NCBI RefSeq assembly: GCF_000189635.1
Contig: NW_002475959.1
Span: 1 to 64,000 of the forward strand
Reading direction: 5' to 3'
Origin: Tetrahymena thermophila SB210
Taxonomy: Eukaryota > Ciliophora > Oligohymenophorea > Hymenostomatida > Tetrahymenidae
Length of the DNA stretch: 64,000 nucleotides
In this document: positions 13,101 to 27,790 of the stretch, piece after piece
Numbering within the stretch: position 1 is the stretch's first letter
How the letters are laid out: the number at the start of each line of letters is the position of its first letter
Notes under the pieces: model-generated
Told to the model about the DNA's origin: nothing
Database searches by the model: none
What the model saw: the letters and a program-made list of their open reading frames with translations, nothing else
Translations under genes and position numbers: made by a program

Positions 13101-15863
13101 TAAATATTTAAAAATTTTAAACTGAAATTAATTTATAGTAAATAATCAAATATTTTACATGTAAGAATGCTGCTATCAAACCCTTAGATGTTGAATAAGG
13201 AGTATCAATAGTCCCTATCCCATAGGTTTTATCGATTAGCTAAAGTTCATTTGTATTAAAATAGAAATTCATTTAACAATTTAAGCAATTATTAACATTT
13301 TATAAGCATTATCCAAGTGGGACATAAATATTGCTATACTGATACTAAATCCATAATAACTAAGTGTCTGGATAAAATGTTAAATTAATTGATCCATCTC
13401 TATTTTAATTATTCTGAAATATCATAAAATTAGTAAATAAGCCAGTTTATTGGTTGAATCTGTAAAGATAGATTTCACTAGTATCTCGATCTCCAATTCC
13501 AAGAAGCTAAGATTCTTCAAATGAGTTAATGTGGTTAGGTTTCGATTTAAGCTTATCCAAAATTTATGTATCTCCATTCATAAGATTGAAGCTTATGATT
13601 TAATAATCTCCACAAACTGCAATTAGATAAATATTAGTACCACTATTGTATAATTGTCCAATACCAGAATTTAAGCATTAATATTTTGCTAGTCAATTGA
13701 AAAAATAAATCAAAATACTCATTCCAAAATAATTAATCAATTATTACTTATTGATTTTTTGAAAAGAAATTAAGTGATATCTTAAGAATTCCATGCATAT
13801 GCATTTCCATATACATCTAGCCCTATTATTAATTTATTGGGATCAGAATACAAAGCATAACAAGTCTTGTTTGAGTTATCATCTTAATTATCAGAAGATA
13901 GAGTTTAAAATTACAAATTGCAAGGATCAAGTATTCCAAATAAGTAATTTTCATTGTTGTATTTAAATGGAAGACCTATTAAAAGCCAAAAAGAGTTTTA
14001 TCCATCAAAGTACGCGTCCATATTTTAGTTAACTTAATCAAGATTTAAATTGTAAAAATATCCTATATTAGCAAACTTTTTTTGAATAAAAATTAATTTA
14101 AAATAGATGTTTAATAATATATTTTACACAGCTCCAATCACTTTCCAGTACATTATTAATTTAAACGTAGCTATTATAGAGCAAAGTAATAAAGCAGAAA
14201 GGACAATTTTAGACTTTTATAAAAGAATTAGGATATTACTTTATATAATAATTTAGTTATTTTTAATCTGCAATTTAACCGCTAGGAGTATCCTTTACAA
14301 TATACAAAGAAGTGGATTGACCTGTAATGTAGTAAATTTTCTCTTGGTAATTTACTTAATAAAGTTTAGTAAATGCTGTATTTAAGTAATCTTTTTATTT
14401 TATTTTTAAAAATTAAATATTTTAATATTAATTGCTAAAAGATTAAATAAATAAAAAATAATTTTTACATTGGTTAATTTGGAAGGAATTTTAAACATAG
14501 TTAAAGGTACAAGTAAAGCTTTAATTTTCATAATATTTACTATAAACAGGAATTAAAATTAATTGATTTTCTTCTAAATAGTACCAATTCCTGTATAATT
14601 TTCCTACTGGTTAAGATTAAACTGGATTATTTTAATTCAAGAAATTTATCTATTGCACATTTTAGCTATCTGAGTCTAAAGTAAACTAAAAATCTAATCT
14701 ATAAATTGTATTGACATCACTTAGATATAAACTAGATTAGAAACCTGAAGATGTTACTAAGCCAATATATTTTATATTAGTCAACTTTAAATCATTACTG
14801 TCAATAAGGTCTATGAATGTATAAATATATAAATATTAAATATCTGTAATTTAAAAATTAAATGTTTACTAAATCCACTTAAAAGCTTGTAATTTAAATA
14901 GTCTTTCTCATATCCTATCTAAAATGTATTTATCTAATAAGATGAACCAATTGTAAATAAGATATCATATTTATCATGAATATCAATGTCAAAATAGTCA
15001 ATATTAGAAACTTTTTTTTATTAAAAGATTAAATTAATTTCCAATTCAATTTTTTAATTCAATACCAGGCTGAGGTAAATAACCATTAAATTATATCTAA
15101 ATAGAAGTAGGATTAAAAGACCATGTTTAAATCCCATGTTCATTATCTAAAATAGCAAAAAATGCTAAACCGTTCTAGAGTTTAAATGCTTTTGAAAAAA
15201 TATTTTAAGCAAAGGCATCAGTTCCGTATTAGCAAATATCAAATGAGATAACTTGCTTTAAATTTATAGTATCTATTATATAACTTTTACAAGTAATAGA
15301 AGATATTATTGCATAATTAGTATCTTTTATTAAATCTACAGACTCAATCATTTCAAAGACTAACTTTTGCTCTGTCTATAAAGTATAGAGATCTGCTATT
15401 ATAACAGAGTAGTATGAAATAGCTAGAATTTTGTTAGTTTGCTCAATATACTTCATTTATCTAATAGTAAAATCAGCTAAATGTGATTTATATAAATAAA
15501 TTATTTATTTAGATAAAATGATAAATATAAATATGTTACGCTTAATCGCATTAACAATATTGCCTTCTGTCTTTGATATATCATTGTAGTAAACAAAACT
15601 TCCTATTTAATAACCTTAACTATCTGTCAAAATTGTGTTAATTAGTAATATGTTTGTTTTTGGAATCTTCAAATAGCTGCTGATTATATAATTATTATAG
15701 AATCTTGCCACTTTTTTACATCATTATATAAAATTTGTTAATATGTAATAAATAGTAAAAGCTTACTATATTCTGCTTATATTTTTGGACATAATTATGC
15801 GCTTATAATATTTAAAATGTAAAATAAATTGCATAAGATATGTAATACTATTGTTTGCTTCAT
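7161..15863 (-). CDS. Giant beta-helix / GCC2-GCC3-like membrane protein, copy A
   Basis: Multi-exon gene, roughly 2,400-2,600 aa after splicing (estimate; not every junction was fixed). Start at 15863 gives MKQTIVLHILCNLFYILNII, a good signal peptide. Introns at 15711-15766 and 15477-15539 restore frame. The order is: N-terminal third with beta-propeller-like strands (about 15.7-12.9 kb); a long Asn/Ser-rich run of beta-helix coils (about 12.8-10.0 kb) with NTNFINNQ and GGALYLQ motifs like polymorphic outer-membrane repeats; a Cys-rich segment near 9.5-9.1 kb (CPIGGTC, LKEGYWRDQQYSD, GPLCEEC) resembling GCC2/GCC3 domains; several hydrophobic helices (about 9.0-7.9 kb); and a short tail ending SEREQNQKP. 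Likely a surface protein with a large ectodomain. Function unknown. Copy B is its tandem paralogue. Confidence 0.85.
9073..12445 (-). repeat. Near-identical block shared by copies A and B (A member)
   Basis: This part of copy A, covering most of the beta-helix and the GCC2/GCC3-like Cys-rich region, is nearly base-for-base identical to 18648-22010 in copy B, introns included. Sequence on either side aligns but is clearly more diverged. By eye only scattered substitutions separate the two blocks. Limits are approximate. Confidence 0.85.
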
Positions 15864-16679
15864 TCGCTATATTACTTTTTTAGTTAAATAATCAAATTTA
15901 TATTTTTCTAGTTTTTATATTATATGTTTTAGTAAAGTTTTACTGCTTAATTTTAACCAAAAATAATTAAAGAGATTAAGTAAAGCATAAAAAACATTCG
16001 TTTCATAAAACTGTAATTAAATAAGCTTTATTTGCATGATCTCTAATAAAATAATGTAACATAATAAAAGATTTTCTATTTACCATGAAAAAAAATTTCT
16101 TAATATTAATTTATCATATATAATTACATTTTTAATAAATAAACGATGTTTACAAATGTTTAAATTCGATGATTAGATGAATAGATTTATAAACAAACGA
16201 ATTTATTAAAATTAATATTTTTATTATAATTTTTAAGAAGAATTTTAATTTATGACAATTTTAGTTGTAATATATGGAACTAATTTAAAATTTTTAATTT
16301 AGGAAGTATTCTCTTAACTAAATATAAAAAGTAAATACTTCATGAATTTAAATTATAATCAATAGATATAGTATAGGTAATAATTTAATGTTTATCAATG
16401 ATTACATAAAAATTTGATTTTTTAAATTAATAAAATATACAAAAAATATAATATTTGTATTGCCTTAATAAAAAATAACTCATAATATGGAAAAAATAGC
16501 ATAAACATATCATTTTGTATGAAACAATAATGAAATTTATTATGATTTTTAATTTAGAATACCATAAATCCCCTTTAAATTAATTTTTTTAATTATTCTT
16601 AATAAAAGAATATTAGAGTAAATTTAATAATTTTTTATTTATAATTATACAAATTAAAAATAAAATAAATAAATAAATA
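15864..16679. other. Spacer between the two giant paralogues
   Basis: AT-rich, about 0.8 kb. It must hold the promoter of copy A and the 3' end signals of copy B. No coding signal, RNA gene or notable repeat was seen. Confidence 0.55.
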
Positions 16680-19600
16680 TCAATAATTTTATTTTTTTTA
16701 ATTTTAGTGAAATTAGGAAACTTATTCCATTTGAGAGATAAACATAATATCATCATTATCTGCTTGTAATTAAGATAATTTATTATCTAAAATAAATGGG
16801 TTTTGCTAATTTGTTTAGGTTTTTTAAGTCTTATTGAACTCAGAAAGTTATATTTCTTTTAGATCTATATTTTGTTCTTTATTTTAAATTTGATTATTAA
16901 TATGATAAAAAATTAAGAAATAATGTTTACATTTCTTTTTAAAGTAGTTATTAATTTTTTTATTAATTTCATTCTAATTGTTATTTTCTATTGCTATAAT
17001 AGATTAGACTTAACCAATTGATGACAAAGCATTTGATTATACAATATCACTTTCTTCTTTTAAGTTATAGAGATTTGGAGAAAATTCATATTATGGGCTA
17101 CCTGCTAAGAAAAAGTTTTTATTTTTTTCAATTACTTCTGAATTTAGCTATGCTAATTGATTATTAATTTATAAAATTGTTAAAAAAATAAATTATTTAA
17201 AATAATAATTACCTCTTGAAATTTTAAGAGATTATAATAAGTCTTTTCTTTATGATAAATTTAAATTTAAAAAATGGGTAAACTGTTTCTTCAATTTTTA
17301 TTTCAATTATGGATTTATTTACTTTTTTTATAGGTTAAACCTTAAGCATCTCTAAATTTATGGACATTTAAGTGACGCTCTTTAAAAAAATTAAATAATT
17401 TAATTTTATTTATGTTTTATTATTTTTATTCCTATATTAAGTATAAATAACAAGTTTAGAGCTATTATTATAATAAAGTAACACACTTAAAAGTAGTAAT
17501 ATTAATTATTGCTTATGAATATGCAAAATAAAATACTGAGTCCACAAACTTTTGTTGAATAAATATCTATTTTATTCAGCTAATCAATTTAGTAAGGCTT
17601 TACTTTTGTAGCAAGTAACTGATAAAACAGAATGACTATATAAACTAAACTACCTTTCACAATTAAAGCTTAAGAATAAAAATTTAAAACTATAATAATT
17701 ACTGTTTTCTAAATAATTTTAACAAACTCCCAATAGTAAGCACTTTCTTTATATTCTTAGTATAAAAACCCATACTTTAGATTTACTTAAATATTGTTCA
17801 AGCTAAACTTTTTCTTTGAAATATAAATCTGTATGAATAAAATCATAGGAAAAATAATCACCCAAACTATTAAAGATGGTATGACTAAGATTTGGCTATA
17901 AAAATTGTATGTTTCTGTAAAGCATTAATGATTCATGTTAGCTAATATGTATTAATTTTATCCAACTTATCTACAAGAGAGTAGACTAATCATTTAATAT
18001 ACTAAATCAGGTTGAAGGTAGATAAATAAGAATATAAAAGCACAGTATAATGAATAATGATAAAATTTTTTTGATTTATTGATAAGCTTTTGATGAACAG
18101 CTTCATATGCTAAATAAATAATCATCACCAAAAATGGGCATATAATTAAAATTATAAGCTTCTGATAAATTAAAGGTATATTTAAAGTAGAATCTTTTAA
18201 AATGCAATCAAAATAATCAACAGAAGTTGAAACTGGAGCTCCTAGATAATGAGTTATTTAAAGTATTTCTATTTTAAAAAAATTTTAATTAATTTCCAAA
18301 AATAATTAAAACAATATTTTTATGATGAAATAATTTATTTGTTAAAAATTTTTGAAAATAAAAATTACATTAATCAAAATTTAAATTGAAAGCAAAAACT
18401 GAAGATATGATTTATATGTAATTTGTTAGAATTTTTATATAAACCTTAGACTGCTATTAATATTAGTAAATCTGTTATTTTGTAGACTTAGCATTAGTTT
18501 ATATATTTTTGAAAAAGGCATATTACAGAATTCTACTTTATTAATTTTTTTTATCACTTTTTACTGTTAGGAGAACTGAAAATAAAATCCAAAAAACACT
18601 TAAAATTAACTTCCATGAATCATCTTTGATTTCTTTGCATTTGATACATTCATATTTATTTTTCCTTGTATAACTATCTTACCAATATTCTCCATATATC
18701 TAAATCAATTTTAATTTTAAAATAATTAAAATGAAATTTTTAACTTATTTTATACATCACATTCTTCGCAAAGTGGTCCTATATTTCCATTTATGCAAAC
18801 TTTGTTTCCATAAGTGTTTCCAATACAATTTTATGGTCTATTTGTACAAAATACTATATTATCACTATATTACTAGTCTCTCCAATAACCTTCTTTTAAT
18901 TCAATTATGCCTTCTTTACAGGTACCCCCTATAGGACAATCATAACATGCTGTATAATCTAGTGTATATTTACCATCCTCACATGTTTAGCATTCTTAGT
19001 AATTGTTGTACTAATTTATATATTCCCCATATTAGCAGTTTCTAAAGTTGACCTACACTATAAATGAATAGTTTGAATCATACTAATGAGTATAATTATT
19101 GTAATTTCTAATTGTATCTGACGTAAATTCTATATAAGACTAAGAACCTGGTATTCCTATAAAATCAATTTGATCAAATTTGAATATATTTTATTTTACA
19201 TCCATGGCAATTTATGAGTTTCCTCTAAAATAATATTTATCTTTTTAGCTTGTTCTATTACTTATTTAAATATTTGCTTGATATGATTACCCGTCAATTT
19301 AAGTCACAGGTTTATTGCTGCTGTCTCTTAATTGAAATACGAATTCAGGAAGACTTCCACCGCTTTTAAATTAATATAAAATGATTGTCTACATATTAAT
19401 TTCATTTTTAAAGCTTGATTGATTTATCAATTCTAAATATGAAGGATATGAAAATTTATCATCTCCATATTGGATTGCTAAATTATGCTCTACCAAAGAC
19501 TTTGAATCAACAACAGGATTAATACCTTAGTTGTATATTCCACCTCCTACTTTAGCTCTATTTTGTAATATTTAACAATCTTACAAAATTATTTATTAAC

Positions 19601-22600
19601 TTTATGAGTTTGCAGATTATGATGTAATATAAAATGCTCCTCCATATCCTTAGAGACCTTTATTTTCAATAAATTAAGATCTATTCATATTTATTTAAAA
19701 TACCTTTTATTATTTTATTAAAAAGACAGATTTAAATGTGTTTCAATTTCAAAATACTAATTAAATACATCTTTCTCAAATAGTTGTAAATACAAAGCTC
19801 CACCATTATTTGTAGCTTGATTATTTATAAAATTAGTATTATTGATAATATTATTGGTAGAATTTAAGCCAAACAGTGATATTGCTCCTCCATTTAATGC
19901 CTTTTAATTAGATTTTAAAAAAATTACTTGAATTACTTTTTATAAATTGTAAATTACTAAAGAATTCATAAAATAGCTGTCATAGATTTGAAATGAAGAA
20001 TAGTTTAGAAGAATTGAAGATCCATAACAATTTGTTTGACAATTAATATTGTTAAAAACAGAATTATCTAAAACTTTTAGATTTCCATTAGTTAATTTAA
20101 TAAGTGAGTTGAATTGGTTATTTAATTAATTATTGGATGATTGTTGTATTACTCTAGATTTGGGAAGTACCTAAGTTAAATTGTAGAATTTAGATTTTAT
20201 GATAGTTAGTTATCCTTAATTGAGGTCTATTAAACTCTATGAAAAATTTGATGAATAAGTATTAGTATTGATTATTTAAATTTAAGAGTTAATTGATTTA
20301 ATCAAAAGCGGGAAGCTAGAGGATGCTAAACTTTACAAAGAAAAATACTCGCAATCTAATAAAGTAATATTTGTATTCTAAAAATCTAATATAGTCAGCT
20401 AAGATATTTTATCTTAATAAACGCTTAATAAATCTGGTAGTTTTTAAATACTCAATTTTGTTGCTATCATTCCTTAAATGGTAATTAAAGAGTTAATCAC
20501 TTTCAAGAAAGATGAATTAATTAAACCCATTAAATTTTAAACATACAATTATGTAAAAGTTATTTTGTTTAATATATTTGATTATGTTTGAGGAGAGTTC
20601 TATAAAACTGATATGGCATTAGAATTTTCAGATAAAGCATAAATATCTGTGAAATTGGTATATTATATCTGTAAATCAAATTAAGTATTTTGAGAGTTTA
20701 TATATATAGCAGCACCATCATTGCTAGAATATCCTTGTGAGAAGGATGAATGCTAAATAATTATCTATAATTACTAGCTTAGGGGTTCAATATAGATAAA
20801 AGATCCAATTTTAGATGTTGATTAACTAAATTAACTATTTTTTATTTGCAAATAATTAGATTTTATTCTTATACATCCACCTTCTTAAGTAAATAAAGTA
20901 GGATTGTCTGAAAAATCAAAAGAAGACTGAGAAAAATTAATGTTGTTTATAAATGCATTTTTAATCTAAAAATACAAATAATTATAAAAGGAATTAGACT
21001 TTGAATTACTGAAAGTATTGTTATTTAAGTAAATATCTCCTAAAGAGTTAATTATTTAGATTCCAGTAGTTGAATAAGTTTATGAGTTTAGAAGACCGTT
21101 TAATGTGTTATTATTAAAATGGGAAAGAGATATACTTATATTTGAATAATATTCTGATGAGATGAATATAGGATTTGAATACGAGTTTACTTATTTCTAA
21201 TAAAACTAGGAGTTTTATACTGAAATATTTGTTAAATTAATCAGATTATTCTCATAACTTTAGTTGATAATTTCTAAAATGGAATTATCTACTCCTCTTA
21301 TAAAACTTGAATTAAATACATTTAATTATAGAATATTGATATCATTAAATGAAGTACAGCCTGCATAAGGGAAATTAGCTGAAATACTTTACTAATAGCT
21401 TAGATCATTAAGACAGGATATGTTATATAATATGGCCTATTAAGATTAAGAAATTGTTGAGAAAGCAATTTCATAATGATTCATGAATGTTATATTTGAA
21501 ATAGTAATATTTTTTAATTTATTGATTTAAAAAAACTAAGTTATTGAGATGTTGATATTTGCTTGATTTGTTTATTTAGGAACATAGTGGTTATCTGAGC
21601 AATAAATGTTTGTTAGTATAAGTGTATGCATAGGTAAAAGATTAAAATAGTAAATTGCATTGAAAAATAGATAGGATGAGATAGTCAAAAACTAATTCTT
21701 TTGAATAATTATGTTGTTAAAAGAAAAAACATAATTAAGCTAGTTTATATTGCTTATTGTTGAGAATATTCTTAGGTTGCAAAATTTATTAGATAAAATT
21801 TGCATATCATCAACTTGATATTAGCTAGCCTAAAATAACTGTCCTATTTATTAGTTTTAAGATGTATCATCGGTATTACATATGTTATCTTAGACTAAAA
21901 CTTTATTTATTATTACTTTGACATCATTTTGTTATGATAAAATACTGAATTGGCTATTTAGAATACTTTTAATAATCTAAATATTGTTAAGTGTAATCTT
22001 TTTTAATTAAAAAAAATATTTAAATAAATCCTTTTTTTTTAAAAAAAGCACTAAAAATTCAAAAATAAAAAATAAGTTTATCATTTTAATTTTCAAAATA
22101 AAAAATTATAGAAAAAACAAGAAATTTCTATTATTCTCAAGCTTATGATTAAAGTTTATTTATTTGTAAATCTTTTAAAGAAAACAAAATTTGATTTTTA
22201 AAGATAAACAGTATTAAATATATTTTTTTAATTTTTATTATTTTAAATCCTTTACATGTGGAATATAAAAATAATAATGGTTATAATATTCATAAAATAT
22301 TTTGATACACTTTTTCTAAAAATTTTAAATAATATTCAAAAAAAAAAATGAAATAAATTTAAGTAACTTACTTGCTAAGAATTCTAAATTTATATCATTT
22401 TTTCAAAATTAGAAAAATCTTCATTTTATATAATTATATTAGATAAAACTACAGTTGAGTTGTTCACTAGAATAGAGTAGCATTTGATTGAAGAATTAGA
22501 GGATTGATGATTAACATTATTAATTGTGACTTATTAAATGATACTTTCAAATTACATCCCACATTATTAAGTTTAATTATTCGAAAAATTATATATGACT

Positions 22601-25600
22601 AAAATATTTTCTAAATTAATTTATAAAAAATTTGAGAATATTAATATATTTTAAACCAAAATTTATGCTAAAGCTAGAGGATTTGTACTTACCATCCTTA
22701 AATTAATCATTTTAGCATTTGAAATTCCTAAAAGCTCTTAATAAATTGTTATTTTATTAGATGGGTCTATGTAAAAATTGGCTTGTATCGATTTTATTCC
22801 AAAAATTAGTTAGCTATAATATTGCATCTATTATATAATATTTTTTTATTTATAAAAAAATGTTACAATAATAAATAAAAGATGAAATTACTTATAAAAA
22901 GGCTTATATTAAACCTTTAGAAGTTGTAAAAGGAGAATCAATAGTACCTAACCCATAAGACTAATCAGATAACTAAACTTCATTAGTTTTAAAATAAAAG
23001 TCCATCGAACAATTTAAGCAATTATTAACATTTTATAAGCAATTTCCAATTGGAATATAGATATTACTATACTAATACTAAATCCATAGCAACTAAGTAT
23101 CTGGATAAAAGGTTAAATTAATAGATTTATCTTTATTTTAATTGTTAAGGAAATTCATAAAAATAGTAAATAAGCCAGTTTATTAATTAAATTGATATAA
23201 ATAAATTTCACTAGTGTCTCTATCTCCAATCCCAAGTAAATTAGACTCTTCAAAAGAGTTAATATGATTTGGTTTAGAATTGAGTTTAACTAAGATTTAT
23301 GTGTTCTCTGTCATTATATTATAGCTAATTACTTAATAATCTTCACAAACTGCGATAAGATAAATATTTGCTCCATAATTATAAAGTTGCCCAATACCTG
23401 AGTTCAAGCATGAATATCCAGCTTAATCAAATTAGTTAATATAATTTATTTATAATAGTTAATATAAATATAAATTTACTTATCGTTTTTTTGAACATGA
23501 ATTAATCAATTTTTTAAGAGTTCCAAGCATAAACATTTCCATAAATATCAAGTCCTATTATTAGCTAATTAGGATGAGAATATAAAGCATAGCAAGTTTT
23601 ATTTATGTTATCATCTTGATTATCAGATGATAAAGTTTTAAACAATAAATTACAAGGATCAAGAATTCCAAATAAATAATTTTCATTATTATATTTAAAA
23701 GGGAGACCAATCAGAACCCAAATTGAATTTTATCCATCATAGTAGGCATCAATATTTTAGTTAACTTAGTCAAGATTTAAATTATAAAAATACCACAAAT
23801 TTGCCCACTATTTTAAAACTTAATTAGTTAATTCATAGAATAAAAATAAATTAATCTTACACAACTATATTAACCAGATAATATTTGATTAAATTATACT
23901 ACATAATTTTATATTAAAGTGATAAAGCAAAGAGGGCAATTTTAAACTTTAATGAAGGAGTTAGGATATTATTTTACATAATATTAAAGTTAGTCTGTTT
24001 CAACGAATGATCCACTCAAACTATCTTTAGCAACATATAAAGAAGTTGACTAAGCTGTTACAAAGTACTTAACTTAATTGTAATCTACTTCGTACAATTT
24101 TGTAAATGCTGTATTTAAGTAATCTTATAATAAAAAGTAAAAATAATTGAATTTTAATTTGTTAATAAAAGTATTTTTTTTATTAGCTTCATATGTTAAT
24201 AAATAAAACATAAATATCTTATTTTGTAATAAAATTTTTTATTCTGTCAATAAATAGTATAAGAAATTAAGACTTAAATTAATATTAATAAATTCCTGCA
24301 AAGAAGAAGAATAAATACTTACACTAACGACTTTGGAAGGTATCCTAAACATAATCATAAGAACAAGTAAAGGCTTAATTATAATAATAATAGGAATAGA
24401 CTGGTATTAAAATTAGTTTATTTTCTTCTAAGTAGTACCAATATGTATATAAATAACCTGTTGGATTAGATTAAACTGGTTTATTTTGATTTGTGAAGAC
24501 TATTTATTGAACAATTTGATTTGTTGGATCTAAATTAAACTAAAAATCTAATCTATAAATTGTATTAATATCACTAAGATAGAGACTTTATTAATAGCCT
24601 AAAGGTGTTTCCTAAATAACATATTTAACATTAGTTAAATTTTAGTTATTGGTATTAACAAGATCTTTTTATAAATAAATAAAAAATAACTTTAGTTTTC
24701 TTAAAAAGTAGAAAATTAATTACTTATGCTGCTTAATTGTTAATAATTAAAATAATTATTCTAGTTTTATATTTGAAATGTAGTTATTTAATAATTTGAT
24801 CCAATTGTAAACAGTATGCCATATTTATCATGAATGTCTATGTCAAAATACACGCCATTAGAAGCTTTAAAAATAAACACTAATTAATGAAAACTAAAAT
24901 TAAATTTTTTATTTTACCTGGTTGTGGCAAATATCCATTAAATTAAATAGAAGTAGAAGTAGAGTTGAAAGTCCATGTTTAAATACCTTGTTAATTATCT
25001 AAGATAGCTATGAATGATAAACCATTTTAGAGTTTAAATGCTTTTGAGAAAATATTATTAGAAAAGGCATCTGTCCCATATTAGCAAACATCAAATGAAA
25101 CAACTTGTTACAAATTTACTGTGTCAATAATATAGCTCTAACAAGTGATAGAAGAAATTATTGCATAATTAGAGTCTTTTATTAAGTCAACAGACTAAAT
25201 CATTTCAAAGACTAGCTTTTACTCTGCCTATAAAGAATAGGGATCTGCAATTATTACAGAATAGTATGAGATAGCTAGGATTTTGTTAGTTCTTTCTATA
25301 AACTTCATTTATCTGATAGTAAAATCAGCTATATTATGATTAAATAAATAAATTTAAATGTTTTTAATAGGTAGCTATTAAAATACGCTTGATTGCATTA
25401 ACTATGTTATCTTAATTCTTAGAAATATCGTTGTAATAAACAAAACTTCCTATCTAATAGCCTTATTGATCAGTTAAAATAGTATTAATTAGAAGTATAT
25501 TAGTTTTTGGGATCTTCAAGTAACTGCTAATTATGTAGTTATTATAAAATCTGGTCACTTTTTTATAATATTTGTTATAGTTTTTATTTAACATTATTTA

Positions 25601-25710
25601 TTTAAAAATATACTATATTGAGCTGAGATGGTTGGGCATGTTTGTGCTTTAATGCTAATAAAATAGTTTATCAGTACAGCTAAAATATTTAATATTGTTA
25701 GTAAATTCAT
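16680..25710 (-). CDS. Giant beta-helix / GCC2-GCC3-like membrane protein, copy B
   Basis: Tandem paralogue of copy A with the same order of parts. Start at 25710 gives MNLLTILNILAVLINYFISI, a signal peptide, then a Cys and a first intron with the same phase as in copy A. It continues through the propeller-like N-terminal part, the beta-helix region (about 22.5-19.6 kb), the Cys-rich segment near 19.0-18.7 kb with CPIGGTC and GPLCEEC, membrane helices (about 18.6-17.5 kb) and a tail with QADNDDIMFISQMEQVS ending at TGA 16680-16682. The central block is almost identical to copy A, while N-terminal part, helices and tail differ more. Introns are numerous, about 50-200 bp, and not all were placed. 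Probable surface protein; ligand and function unknown. Confidence 0.85.
18648..22010 (-). repeat. Near-identical block shared by copies A and B (B member)
   Basis: Counterpart of 9073-12445. Identity falls off near 18640 on the membrane-helix side, next to an intron, and near 22010 on the N-terminal side, inside an intron of unrelated length in the two copies. This pattern fits recent gene conversion or segmental replacement. Limits were judged by eye. Confidence 0.85.
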
Positions 25711-26319
25711 AGATTATTTAGCTTTTTATTTAATTAATATATTGTTTAAGATTGATAAAGTTACTTTCTATATTGATAATATTAAGATTTCTTTTCTAAA
25801 TTTATTTTGATTTCAGTAATCCAAAAATGCTAAGTTAAATATTCGTGCTTTAACTTCAAATTCTTTTAAAAAGATTTGATGAATCTAAAATTATGCCAAT
25901 ATTTTATCATATCTTATTATCTCTATTTTAATTAGATGATCATCATAAATCATCTACAATAAATTATAGTTAGAAAATACAAAAATAGTTTTGAAGAAAT
26001 TAAATACATCTAAAAATAAATTTTGATAAGTAAATTTCTAGTACTTTTAAAATGAGTTAGAGTTAAAAATTTAATAAAATGTTTAATTTAGTATTATTAT
26101 TTAAGGGAGAAAATAAAATATTATAGATTCTCCTATATTAGCACCCATATATATTAACATCCATTTATAGAAAATTTTTATTTTGATTTAGAATAAATAA
26201 AAAAAAAATTTTTTTTTTAATGTTTTGAATAAATAGAATATCAAAGTAAATTTAAAAAAATTATTTATTGTTTTGCAAAACTAATTATACAAGCAAACTA
26301 AATCTAAGATTAATTAATA
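25711..26319. other. Spacer upstream of copy B
   Basis: AT-rich spacer holding the 5' flank of copy B. No gene was recognised. Its distal end joins directly to the 3' end of the broken third paralogue. Confidence 0.5.
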
Positions 26320-27664
26320 TCAATAATTTTAGTTTTTTTCATTTTTTTAAAATTATGAAACTTATTCGATTTGAGAGATGAACATGATATCATCATTATC
26401 TGCTTGTAATTAAGATAATTTATTACCTAAAATAAATGGATTTTGTTAATTTGTTGAGGATTTTTAAGTCTTATTGAACTCAGAAAGTTATATTTCCTTT
26501 AGATCTTTTTTTTATTCTTTTTATTAAATTTTAGTATTAATATGATAAAAACTTAAGAAATAATGTTTACATTTCCTTTTAAAATAGTTATTAACTCTAT
26601 AGTTAATGAAATTCAAATTGTTATTTTCTAAGGCTATAGTAGATTAAACTTATCCTATTGATGACAACGCATTTGATACAGTATCACTTTCTTCTTTGAA
26701 GTTATAGATATTAGGAGAAAATTCAAATTATGGGCTGCTGACAAACAAACAGTTTTTATTTTTTTCAATTATTTTTGAATATATCTATGCTAAATTATTA
26801 TTAGATCTAAGTAAATTTAAAAAACTATTTATTGTTTTACAAAACTAATAATACAAATTAAAAGTTAAATTAATAAACATCAATAATTTTAGTTTATTTC
26901 ATTTTATTTGTATTAGGAAACATATTCCATTTGAGAGATAAACATCATATCATCATAATATTCTTGTAATTTAATTAATATTATTCAATATTACTTTCTT
27001 CTTTAAAGTTATAGAGATTGGTGAAAATTCATAATATGGGCTGCTGACTAACAAACTGTTTTTATTTTTTTCAATTGCTTTTGGATATATCTTTTCTAAT
27101 TTATTTTTAATTTTTAAAGTCTTTAAAAAAAAATTATAATAATACTTACTTTCTGAAATTTTAAGAGATTATAATAACTCTTTTCTCTAAGATAAATTTA
27201 AATTCAAAAAACGGGTGAACTACTACTTGAATTTTTATTTTAATTGTGGATTTATTTACTTTTTTTATAAATTAATCCCTAAGCACCTCTAAATTGACAG
27301 ACAACTAAGAAATACTCTTTAAAAAAATTAAATAATTTAATTTTATTAATGTTTTATTATCTTTATACTTATGCTTAGTATAAATATCAAGTTTAGACTA
27401 TTATGATAATAAAGCAACACACTTAAAGGTGGTAATATTAATTATTGCTTATGACTGTGCAAAGTAATACACTGAGACTGCAAACTTTTGAGGAATAAAT
27501 ATCTATTTGATTCAGCTAATCAATTTAGTAAGGCTTTACTTTTGTAGCAAGTAACTCATAAAACAGAATAATTATTAAGTAAACTAAAATACCTTTGATA
27601 ATTAAAGCTTAAGAAAAATAATTCAAAACAATTATAATTATTGCTTTTTAAATAATTTTAACAA
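26320..27664 (-). pseudogene. Broken third copy: C-terminal (membrane helix and tail) fragment
   Basis: This segment aligns with 16680-17720 of copy B: the tail reads QADNDDIMFISQIEQVS and the upstream part matches the last membrane helices. Similarity stops abruptly at about 27664 (after TTTTAACAAAC), where copy B continues into further helices. No start, ectodomain or signal peptide is attached. A second partial copy of the tail lies inside it (26860-27110). The N-terminal end of what looks like the same gene lies about 2.9 kb away at 30585-31397, with an unrelated gene between. I infer a dead remnant of a third tandem paralogue. Confidence 0.8.
26860..27110 (-). repeat. Internal duplicate of the tail region in the broken third copy
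   Basis: The sequence from about 26860 repeats the end of the tail and its 3' flank seen at 26270-26770 in diverged, shortened form, including the stretch around CATTTGAGAGATAAACAT. It is a partial tandem duplication within the remnant. Confidence 0.65.
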
Positions 27665-27790
27665 ACAATTTTCATTATATTCTCATAAAAAATATATGTG
27701 TTTTATAAAATAATTAATCTAAAAATTAATAATATTTTATCATTTAATTTGATTTATAATTAATCTTCATATATTAAAATAGTAAATTTT

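Noticed and set aside
18731..18934. Plus-strand 67-codon frame in copy B
   Set aside because: It is the complement of the Cys-rich GCC2/GCC3-like exon and its adjoining intron; the same shadow appears in copy A.
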